A stretch of DNA of 49,834 bases from JBATTK01 sp049670505 (lineage in GTDB: Bacteria > Bacteroidota > Bacteroidia > Flavobacteriales > Flavobacteriaceae): contig JBATTK010000081.1 in assembly GCA_049670505.1 (NCBI GenBank), positions 1-49,834 of the forward strand. Reading direction: 5' to 3'. The position numbers and the translations under genes were made by a program. The notes beneath the pieces were generated by a model that was not told the origin of the DNA, made no database searches, and was given only the letters and a program-made list of their open reading frames with translations. Positions 34,049-41,040 of this stretch are shown piece by piece (position 1 is the stretch's first letter; each line of letters opens with the position of its first letter).

Positions 34049-36190
34049 TTATTGAATTTTACCCGCTAAGTCCAGCAAAAACGCATACTCTTTTGAAGTC
34101 TCCCTTAGCGCTTGGAACCTACCGGAAGCACCACCGTGACCAGCCTCCATATTGGTATCTAGGAAGAGTAGATTATTATCTGTTTTGTGAGCTCTGATCT
34201 TGGCCACCCATTTGGCAGGTTCCCAATATTGCACTTGGGAATCGTGTAGGCCGGTTGAAACATAAAGGTTAGGATAGCTTTTAGCTTCAACATTGTCATA
34301 GGGGGAGTACGACTTCATATATGCGTAGTATTCCTTATCATTTGGATTGCCCCATTCGTCATATTCACCGGTAGTAAGCGGAATGGTATCGTCTAACATG
34401 GTCGTAATAACATCTACAAAAGGTACTTGTGCCACTACCCCATGATACAATTCGGGTGCCATATTCACAATAGTTCCCATTAACAACCCGCCTGCAGAAC
34501 CGCCCATGGCATACAGATGTTCGGCACTGGTATACCCTCTGGAAATCAAAGATTTGGAACAATCTATGAAATCGGTAAAAGTGTTCTTTTTCTTCAATAA
34601 TTTTCCATCCTCGTACCATGGTCTTCCTAAATACTCCCCACCACGAACATGTGCCAAAACGTATACAAATCCACGATCTAAAAGGCTTAAACGAACAGTA
34701 GAAAAATAGGGGTCTATGGTTGCGCCATACGAACCATAGGCATATTGTAGTACGGGCGTATTCTTATCCAATTTAGTATCCTTATGGTATACTATGGACA
34801 TGGGTAGCTGCACGCCATCGCGAGCGGTGGCCCAAATCCTTTTTTCGATGTAATTTTCCTTATGGAACCTACCGCCCATGACCTCCTGTTCTTTTTTCAC
34901 CTCTTTTTCTTTGGTCCTCATATTAAAATCAATGGTAGAACTGGGTGTGGTGAGCGAATTATAACTATATCGTAAGGTTTCGGTGTCGAACTCGGGATTT
35001 GCACTCGCATAGGCCGTATAGGTCTCGCTATCAAAAGGAAGGTAATAACTTTCATTTCCGTCCCACCTTATTATTTTAAGCTTGTTGAGGCCATTCTCAC
35101 GCTCCGAAAGCACATAATACTCCTTAAAAATATCGATATCCTCCAGAAGTACGTCCGCCCTATGCGGTATAAACTCCTCCCAATTATCGGATGAGGTGTG
35201 TTCCCCCTCGCTAACCTTCATCAACTTAAAATTAGTTGCATCATCTTTGTTAGTGGTTACATAAAAGTAATCCCCATAATGCGCTAGAGAATATTCCAAC
35301 CCCCTTGTCCTGGGCGAGAAAACCTGAAATTCTCCGTTAGGGTCATCGGATTTTAATATTTGGTATTCCGATGTTAGGGTGCTAACGGACCCGATAATAA
35401 TATATTTTTTTGATTTTGTTTTGTACACAAAAGTTGTAAATGTTTCGTCCTTCTCATGGAAAACAAGTTCATCCTCTTCTGAAGAAGTGCCCAATTTATG
35501 CCTATAGATCTTATCCGATCGTAAGGTCACCGGGTCTTTTTTGGTATAAAAAAGGGTTTTGTTATCGTTGGCCCATACTGCACCGCCCGTGGTATTCTCA
35601 ATTTTATCCGAATATATTTCTCCGGTTTCCAAATTCTTGACCCGGATATCATATTGCCTTCTGGAAACGGTATCCGTTCCAAAAGCGGCCAATGTATTGT
35701 CCGGACTTATGGAAATTCCCCTTAAATTAAAGAAATCATGTCCCGCTGCCATTTCATTACAATTGAACATAATCTCCTCATCCGCCTCCAAGGTTTTCTT
35801 TTTTCTGGAATAGACGGGATATTCCTTTCCGGTCTCATAGCTTACAATATACCAATAGCCATTTTGTTTATAGGGAACGGACGAATCATCTTCCTTGATG
35901 CGCGACTTCATCTCCTCATATAGTTTCTGCTGAAAATCCTTGGTATGTGCCGTTAGCGCATGATAGTATTCATTTTCCTTCTCCAAATAAGAAATCACCT
36001 CAGGATGCTCCCTTTGGTTCAGCCAGTAATAGTCATCTACTCTTACATCATTATGCTTTACCAATTCCTTTGGTACTTTTTTAGCTATGGGGGCATCTAT
36101 TGTAATCATGTCGTTTTTCCGATTTTGGCAGGAAACCGCTAAAGTAATACTTAACAAAAAAACAAGTCCTCTTTTTCTTAACTGTGTCAT
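34049..36190 (-). CDS. ptrB: Oligopeptidase B-type S9 peptidase, probable lipoprotein
   Basis: The 713-residue protein has a lipoprotein-like signal (LVFLLSITLAVSC, Cys at about residue 21). Residues 40-420 form the seven-bladed propeller lid (VRVDDYYWLNQREHPEVI at its start), followed by the alpha/beta hydrolase domain. The catalytic Ser565 is in MGGSAGG, the Asp in GLHDSQVQYWEP at about residue 650, and His685 in AGHGGASGR. Oligopeptidase B cleaves short peptides after basic residues; anchoring by a lipid would place it in the periplasm or on the surface. It is divergent from the YbaB gene by 62 bases. Confidence 0.92.
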   Translation of the reverse strand: MTQLRKRGLVFLLSITLAVSCQNRKNDMITIDAPIAKKVPKELVKHNDVRVDDYYWLNQREHPEVISYLEKENEYYHALTAHTKDFQQKLYEEMKSRIKEDDSSVPYKQNGYWYIVSYETGKEYPVYSRKKKTLEADEEIMFNCNEMAAGHDFFNLRGISISPDNTLAAFGTDTVSRRQYDIRVKNLETGEIYSDKIENTTGGAVWANDNKTLFYTKKDPVTLRSDKIYRHKLGTSSEEDELVFHEKDETFTTFVYKTKSKKYIIIGSVSTLTSEYQILKSDDPNGEFQVFSPRTRGLEYSLAHYGDYFYVTTNKDDATNFKLMKVSEGEHTSSDNWEEFIPHRADVLLEDIDIFKEYYVLSERENGLNKLKIIRWDGNESYYLPFDSETYTAYASANPEFDTETLRYSYNSLTTPSSTIDFNMRTKEKEVKKEQEVMGGRFHKENYIEKRIWATARDGVQLPMSIVYHKDTKLDKNTPVLQYAYGSYGATIDPYFSTVRLSLLDRGFVYVLAHVRGGEYLGRPWYEDGKLLKKKNTFTDFIDCSKSLISRGYTSAEHLYAMGGSAGGLLMGTIVNMAPELYHGVVAQVPFVDVITTMLDDTIPLTTGEYDEWGNPNDKEYYAYMKSYSPYDNVEAKSYPNLYVSTGLHDSQVQYWEPAKWVAKIRAHKTDNNLLFLDTNMEAGHGGASGRFQALRETSKEYAFLLDLAGKIQ

Positions 36191-36252
36191 AAAAAATATG
36201 AATATTCGTACAATTTACTAATTTTGATTTTAGAAATTCAAAACGAAAAAAG

Positions 36253-36579
36253 ATGTTTGGAGACATAATGGGTATGATGGGCAAACTAAAAGAGACCCAG
36301 GAAAAAGTTAAGATGACCAAGGAACGTTTACACTCGGTCACTTTGGAGGAAAAATCATCCGATGGGCTTTTGCAGCTTACCATTTCCGCTAATAGGGAGC
36401 TCAAAAGTATACATATTGATGATAGCCTACTAGCAGATAAGGAGCAGTTGGAGGATTATTTGATATTGACGATCAATAAGGCTATTGAAAAGGCCTCCCA
36501 GGTGCATGAAACGGAGCTGGCCGCAGTTGCAAAAGAAGGCATGCCCAATATTCCCGGTATGGATAGTTTGTTGAAATAG
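36253..36579 (+). CDS. YbaB/EbfC nucleoid-associated protein
   Basis: The 108-residue protein has the family layout: a helical start (GMMGKLKETQEKVKMTKERL), then beta strands with LQLTISANRELKSIHIDDSLL and a C-terminal helix LTINKAIEKASQVHETELAA. YbaB dimers bind DNA as tweezer-like particles and affect nucleoid structure. Here it is not next to recR or dnaX, its usual partners in other phyla. An inverted repeat follows, and then the AT-rich accessory stretch begins. Confidence 0.92.
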   Translation: MFGDIMGMMGKLKETQEKVKMTKERLHSVTLEEKSSDGLLQLTISANRELKSIHIDDSLLADKEQLEDYLILTINKAIEKASQVHETELAAVAKEGMPNIPGMDSLLK

Positions 36580-36600
36580 TGGATTGAAGGGTTAATAAGT

Positions 36601-36621
36601 TATATGATGAAAAATCATATA
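36601..36621. repeat. Inverted repeat after the YbaB gene
   Basis: TATATGAT at 36601-36608 pairs with ATCATATA at 36614-36621 over a 5-nt loop. No T-tract follows, so it is a weak terminator at best; it also marks the left border of the AT-rich stretch. Confidence 0.4.
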
Positions 36622-36665
36622 GTCATATTGTATTTAATGCTGAAATAAACCTTTTTATAAAACAA

Positions 36666-36673
36666 TATCTTTG
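36666..36673 (+). promoter_or_regulatory. -7 box TATCTTTG for the nuclease gene
   Basis: TATCTTTG fits TAnnTTTG, 21 bases before the ATG at 36695. No -33 TTTG at the right distance is evident. Confidence 0.5.
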
Positions 36674-36694
36674 TATTAGAAAAGATTTGCTTTT

Positions 36695-37603
36695 ATGATT
36701 GGAACTACTAAAAAAATATCTGCACAAGGAATTTTAGCATTAACGAATGCTCTATCAGTCATTTATTGGACTAAAGATGATTTGAAAAACTTTATCAGAT
36801 TGACTTTGGTAAAATCTACAATTGTAAACACAATCGATTGGTCAACAACAAAACGACAAAGTGTAAAAGAACTTGTAAATCGAATGACCTCTAGACCTGA
36901 TTTATATAGCGAGGACCTTATGAATTTGCTTTTGGCTGTTACAGACATAAATGACTTTTCGTATCTGGACTTTTGGGATGATGATGGCTCAAAAAAAAAG
37001 AATGCTCAATTAGCGGTTGAAAAATTGAGAAAACATACTAAGGGTTATATCCAAATAACTAAAGAACAGGAAGAAGCAAAAAAAAGAAAATCCGAGCTTG
37101 AGAAAAAAATTGCTAAAAATATTTCTTTAGAAGATGAACTGAAATTATTGAAAGACAAATTTATAGAGTTATCTATGATGACGGATAAGCGGAAAAGAGG
37201 ATTTGCCCTCGAACCGTTTCTGAATGACTTATTCCTATTGTATGATTTAGACCCTAAAGGTTCATTTAAGAATTACGGAGAACAAATTGACGGTGCTTTT
37301 ACCTTCGATAATACCGACTACCTCCTAGAAGCAAAGTGGGCTGAACAGGTTAATAGAGGAGATTTAGCCACATTTTCCTTTAAAGTGGAATCTAAATTGA
37401 GAATCGCTATGGGACTTGTAGTTACCATTGAAGGACTTACTCCTGAAGCTATCAGCCCAGATTTCAAATCTATAATTATAATGGACGGTTCCGATGTAAT
37501 GGCCGTCCTTGATGGCAGAGTAAAATTAACTGACCTATTATATAGAAAAAGAAGAAAAGCTATCGAAACTGGAAATATTTATATTCGGTTTTTTGAGATG
37601 TAA
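36695..37603 (+). CDS. PD-(D/E)xK restriction-endonuclease-like protein with helical N-terminal domain
   Basis: The 302-residue protein has a helical N-terminal domain (residues about 10-115) containing LIDWSTTKRQ-like sequence (NTIDWSTTKRQSVKELVNR) and SEDLMNLLLAVTDINDFSY. A Lys/Glu-rich coiled linker follows at about 120-160. The C-terminal Mrr-like nuclease core has RGFALEPFLNDLF with Glu173, GEQIDGAF with Asp199, and LLEAKW with Glu212-x-Lys214, the complete PD-(D/E)xK set. There is no methyltransferase partner, so it may be a stand-alone defence nuclease or act on modified DNA. Codon use is more AT-rich than in surrounding genes. Confidence 0.75.
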   Translation: MIGTTKKISAQGILALTNALSVIYWTKDDLKNFIRLTLVKSTIVNTIDWSTTKRQSVKELVNRMTSRPDLYSEDLMNLLLAVTDINDFSYLDFWDDDGSKKKNAQLAVEKLRKHTKGYIQITKEQEEAKKRKSELEKKIAKNISLEDELKLLKDKFIELSMMTDKRKRGFALEPFLNDLFLLYDLDPKGSFKNYGEQIDGAFTFDNTDYLLEAKWAEQVNRGDLATFSFKVESKLRIAMGLVVTIEGLTPEAISPDFKSIIIMDGSDVMAVLDGRVKLTDLLYRKRRKAIETGNIYIRFFEM

Positions 37604-37683
37604 AGGTAAGTCCGTTTGCGAAAAGCACTACGTACAATGTCCTCGATACGTTACACAAAGTAATTCATCAAGAATCAATCGAT

Positions 37684-37964
37684 ATGAAAATCTTAGTCCT
37701 TCTCATCATTTTAAATATACCTAACTGGCTGTTTTCACAACAAATTTCCGATACTACGATTGAATCTAATGTAGAAGAATGGTCTCAGGAGCCTACAGGA
37801 CATACGGAAAAGGACGAATTACCATATTTGGTGAAGCTGCAATGTTTTCCACTCAAATAGCAGGCCCGGAAAAAATAAAGATGGGAATGAATAACAAAGT
37901 TGCACCGGAAAATCACCAATTATTACTCAATATAATCCACTGGTTAGATGGAAAACTTGAATAG
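37684..37964 (+). pseudogene. Remnant of an exported protein (signal peptide plus frameshifted C-terminus)
   Basis: ATG 37684 opens a signal peptide (KILVLLIILNIPNWLFSQ) and about 30 further residues, then stops at 37858-37860. The conserved part is in another frame, from about 37779 to 37964: GRITIFGEAAMFSTQIAGPE, then KIKMGMN and NHQLLLNIIHWLDGKL, which looks like the C-terminus of a longer Bacteroidota family. The two parts are too short and out of frame, so an internal deletion plus frameshift is likely. It follows the nuclease gene by 80 bases. Confidence 0.65.
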
Positions 37965-38046
37965 GAACTGATTTAAACTTAACATAACAACAAATAAATA
38001 CGATTAAAACAAGGGTATAATAAATAATTTCTTGAAACCAACTATA

Positions 38047-38173
38047 GCCGTAGCAAGCTAAGGGGTATTTCACTGGTTTCATTTTGACCTAAAGGTCATA
38101 AAACGAAATTCCATTATTTAGATTCCCGTTTTCACGGGAATGACAATTTTAGGAGACCCCGCAGCAAGCTGCG
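38047..38173. repeat. Hairpin-rich intergenic element (REP-like)
   Basis: The 127-bp element contains three good hairpins: TGACCT/AGGTCA at 38085-38098 with outer TTTC/GAAA support, ATTCCCG/CGGGAAT at 38122-38141, and CGCAGC/GCTGCG at 38160-38173. A related, decayed AGCAAGCT unit occurs at its left end (38052-38059), so the AGCAAGCT motif flanks the element. The element runs to 33 bases before the rlmF ATG. ATTCCCG-type hairpins recur in many bacterial genomes, so this is probably a non-autonomous repeat. Confidence 0.6.
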
Positions 38174-38205
38174 AGGAATTCTTTCGATTAAAACCACAGC
38201 AAATC

Positions 38206-39171
38206 ATGTCATCAGAAAAAAATAAACAAGTAAAAACAAGACTACATTCTCGAAATAAAAACCGGGAAAGATATGATTTAAGTGCATTAATAATGGCTGA
38301 TCCTGAATTGGCGAATTATGTAAAACCCAATAAATATGGGGATGATTCAGTCGATTTTTCAAATCCTGTAGCTGTAAAAATTCTAAACAAAGCCTTGCTA
38401 AACAATTATTACGGAATAAAGCACTGGGAATTCCCGGATGAAAATTTATGTCCTCCAATACCTGGAAGAGCCGATTACATTCACCATATTGCCGATTTGT
38501 TAAGCGAAAGTAATTTTGGCAGGATTCCAACCGGTGATAAAATTACTTGTTTTGATATCGGTGTAGGAGCTAATTGTATTTACCCAATAATTGGAGTTAC
38601 AGAATATGATTGGAAATTTATTGGGTCCGATATTGATCGAAAATCGATTGAATCGGCACAGCATATTGTCAATTCTAATTCATCACTTAAAGATAAGATC
38701 GAATGTAGATTACAAGAAAATCCTAAAGATGTTTTTTACGGGATAATAGATAGAGAAGATAAAATTGATGTATCTATATGTAATCCTCCTTTTCATTCTT
38801 CTCTTGAAGATGCTCAAAAAGGAACTAGCAGAAAAGTTAAGAATCTATCAGGAAAAAAAGTAAAAACACCTCAACTCAATTTTGCTGGAATTAGTAATGA
38901 ACTTATATGTGATGGCGGAGAATATAAGTTTATTCAGAATATGATTAGAGAAAGTGAAAAATTCTCTAAAAACTGTTATTGGTTTTCAACTTTAGTATCA
39001 AAACAATCCAATCTAAAAGGAATTTATAAATCATTAGACAAATTTGGAGCGAATCAGGTCAAAACCATTCCCATAGGAACCGGGAATAAATCTAGCCGAA
39101 TTGTGGCTTGGACATTCCTTTCTGCAGCAGAACAAAAAGAGTGGAGAGACACTAGATGGAGCATGCAATAG
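38206..39171 (+). CDS. rlmF: 23S rRNA (adenine-1618-N6)-methyltransferase
   Basis: The ATG at 38206 gives 321 residues starting MSSEKNKQVKTRLHSRNKNR; the longer open frame from 38140 runs through the repeat element and is rejected. The protein has FDIGVGANCIYPIIG (SAM-binding motif I) and the catalytic NPPF in DVSICNPPFHSS, together with LHSRNKNRERYD, all diagnostic for RlmF. It methylates N6 of A1618 in 23S rRNA. AT-rich codon use and the neighbouring nuclease and repeat suggest that this stretch was acquired or rearranged. The heptamer array C starts about 90 bases after the stop. Confidence 0.93.
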   Translation: MSSEKNKQVKTRLHSRNKNRERYDLSALIMADPELANYVKPNKYGDDSVDFSNPVAVKILNKALLNNYYGIKHWEFPDENLCPPIPGRADYIHHIADLLSESNFGRIPTGDKITCFDIGVGANCIYPIIGVTEYDWKFIGSDIDRKSIESAQHIVNSNSSLKDKIECRLQENPKDVFYGIIDREDKIDVSICNPPFHSSLEDAQKGTSRKVKNLSGKKVKTPQLNFAGISNELICDGGEYKFIQNMIRESEKFSKNCYWFSTLVSKQSNLKGIYKSLDKFGANQVKTIPIGTGNKSSRIVAWTFLSAAEQKEWRDTRWSMQ

Positions 39172-39258
39172 TAGCATCAATTATCATCCTGCAGAAGGTT
39201 AAATAGTAAACGGTTGGCAGTAATCAGTAGGTTTTTGCCGTTGGATACCTATAAACTG

Positions 39259-39538
39259 AACTGCAAACTGAAGACTATCTCTCCAAAGACCGAAGACAAA
39301 GGACGAAAGACCGAAATCGGAAATGAGAAATTAGAAGTGAGAAATGAGATACCGGATGCTGGAATCTGAATACTCAATACTGGATACTGCAAACTGATAA
39401 CTGGAAGTGGGCAGTAAGCAGTAGCAGTTGGCAGTAGCAGTAGGCATTAGGCATTAGGCATTAGGCAAGGCCAAATTCATAACTCATAACTGATAATTGA
39501 ACACTGATAACTGGAAACTGAACACTGATAACTATAGT
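39259..39538. repeat. Large heptamer array C, 40 units in one register
   Basis: Cutting the sequence every 7 bases from 39259 gives 40 units without a slip. They pass gradually from AACTGCA and AGACCGA through AATGAGA and AGTGAGA, TACTGGA and AACTGAT, and then three perfect TAGGCAT copies, to CTGATAA. A segment of over 20 bases beginning AGGCAAGGCCAAATTCATAA (39463) recurs in array D. The bases from 39172 to 39258 already contain looser versions (GGCAGTA, ATCAGTA). No ORF of substance is present; the array fills the gap between rlmF and the YegP-like gene. Confidence 0.9.
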
Positions 39539-39593
39539 TAAAGAGGGTAAATACCTTGAAATATTGTATATTTAAAGGAAGCATTTGATTCTC

Positions 39594-39917
39594 ATGATCG
39601 AAATAAAAAAAGGAGCGGATAATACCTACCGATTTAGTCTTAAGACCAATGGCGGGAATACTTTGCTCCAAAGTGTGGATTTTCGGGATGAAAAAGATGT
39701 AAAAAAAACCATTGGTAATCTTCGTCCCTTAATAGAAAACCATTCGGTCTTTGAACGAAAAACGGACCACAATGGTAATTTTCTATTCAATTTAAAGGAT
39801 GATAAGGGCAAAATTATAGGGAATAGTCAATTATACGGTTCCGAAGCGGGCATGGAAAACGGAATTAAAAACCTGAAGAACTGTATAACAACTCTCACCA
39901 ATAGTGGCAAATCATAG
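39594..39917 (+). CDS. YegP/DUF1508 family protein
   Basis: From the ATG at 39594 the protein has 107 residues. It carries two copies of the DUF1508 beta-alpha unit: YRFSLKTNGGNTLLQSVDF near residue 12 and FLFNLKDDKGKIIGNSQLYG near residue 63, the second followed by GSEAGMENGIKNL. The two-unit form matches YegP, a small protein of unknown biochemical role. The ATG comes directly after array C, so the array lies in or next to its promoter. Its 3' end overlaps the convergent threonine aldolase gene by six bases. Confidence 0.85.
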   Translation: MIEIKKGADNTYRFSLKTNGGNTLLQSVDFRDEKDVKKTIGNLRPLIENHSVFERKTDHNGNFLFNLKDDKGKIIGNSQLYGSEAGMENGIKNLKNCITTLTNSGKS

Positions 39918-40934
39918 TCCGGTCAACATCTCCATAAAGACGTGGTGCATGGTTTCGGTATAATCTAGATGCGTTACGATACGTAACTTACCTTGTCCCA
40001 TTCCAATAATCAATATTCCTTTTTCCTCCAATTTTTGAACAAATTCCTCCCCTTTCATGTAGCTTTCATCAATTTCAAAGATGATAATATTGGTCTCAAT
40101 AGGCTCCACTTTTTTTATAAAGGGCAACGTATGCAACACTTTTCCTATTTCTTTTGCCCTTTTATGATCATTGACAAGTCTATCTATATGATGATCTAAT
40201 GCATAAATTCCAGCCGCTGCCAAAAAACCCGCTTGGCGCATGCCGCCTCCCAAAACCTTTCGCACGCGCAATGCCTTTTGTATTTGATCTTTGCTTCCCA
40301 CCAAAACGGAACCTACAGGACAGCCCAGCCCCTTACTTAAACAGATGCTAATGGTATCAAAGAGTTCCCCATATTGTTTGGGAGATTCATTTTGGGCAAC
40401 CAAGGCATTCCATAAACGGGCACCGTCCAAATGATATTTTAACTGATGGGTGGTACAGATTTCCCTTATCTTTTTAAGTTCTTTAAAATCCCAACAGGCG
40501 CCTCCACCTTTGTTCGTAGTATTTTCTATGCAGACCAAAGTAGTTAGGGGGCTATGGTAAAAGTCTGGTGGATTAATGGATGCCGCTACCTGTTCCGCCT
40601 TCATCATACCCCGATCACCATCCACTAATTTGCAGGAGACTCCACTATTAAAGCTCACTCCGCCACCCTCGTAATTATATACATGCGCATATTTATCGCA
40701 GATCAATTGCTCCCCAGGCTGTGTATGCAACTTAATCGCCGTTTGGTTGGTCATAGTACCGCTGGGGAAAAAAAGTGCGGCCTCCATCCCAAACATCTGG
40801 GCTGCCTTTTCCTCTAACGCATTTACCGTAGGATCGGCCTTAAAAACATCGTCACCTACTTTGGCGGTCATCATGGCCTCCAACATTCCTTCGGTCGGGA
40901 TAGTGACCGTATCACTGATTAAATTTATTTCCAT
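39912..40934 (-). CDS. ltaE: Low-specificity L-threonine aldolase
   Basis: The 340-residue fold-type I PLP enzyme has ISDTVTIPTEGMLEAMMTAK at the N-terminus, VGDDVFKADPTV, HLDGARLWNA and the PLP lysine Lys201 in CLSKGLGCPVGSVLVG, all standard. It splits threonine or allo-threonine to glycine and acetaldehyde in the cytoplasm. A short run of heptamer-like units precedes the start codon on the minus strand. Confidence 0.95.
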   Translation of the reverse strand: MEINLISDTVTIPTEGMLEAMMTAKVGDDVFKADPTVNALEEKAAQMFGMEAALFFPSGTMTNQTAIKLHTQPGEQLICDKYAHVYNYEGGGVSFNSGVSCKLVDGDRGMMKAEQVAASINPPDFYHSPLTTLVCIENTTNKGGGACWDFKELKKIREICTTHQLKYHLDGARLWNALVAQNESPKQYGELFDTISICLSKGLGCPVGSVLVGSKDQIQKALRVRKVLGGGMRQAGFLAAAGIYALDHHIDRLVNDHKRAKEIGKVLHTLPFIKKVEPIETNIIIFEIDESYMKGEEFVQKLEEKGILIIGMGQGKLRIVTHLDYTETMHHVFMEMLTGL

Positions 40935-40940
40935 TATTTA

Positions 40941-40989
40941 GTGAGCTAGAGGGTTAGTAAGTAAGTGAGTTAGTGGGTTGGTTATATGG
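40941..40989. repeat. Short heptamer-like patch upstream of ltaE
   Basis: Seven successive 7-base units from 40941 show the same drifting style (GTGAGCT, TAGTAAG, GTTAGTG, GGTTGGT). The patch overlaps the upstream region of ltaE. It is shorter and more diverged than the main arrays, so relation to them is probable, not certain. Confidence 0.5.
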
Positions 40990-41040
40990 TACAAGGGCTT
41001 ACCATAAATTTTCAAATTGACATATCGTTACATTGTTAAA

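Noticed and set aside
38140..38205. Longer rlmF start
   Set aside because: The extra 22 codons run through the hairpin element and do not resemble RlmF N-termini; ATG 38206 fits.
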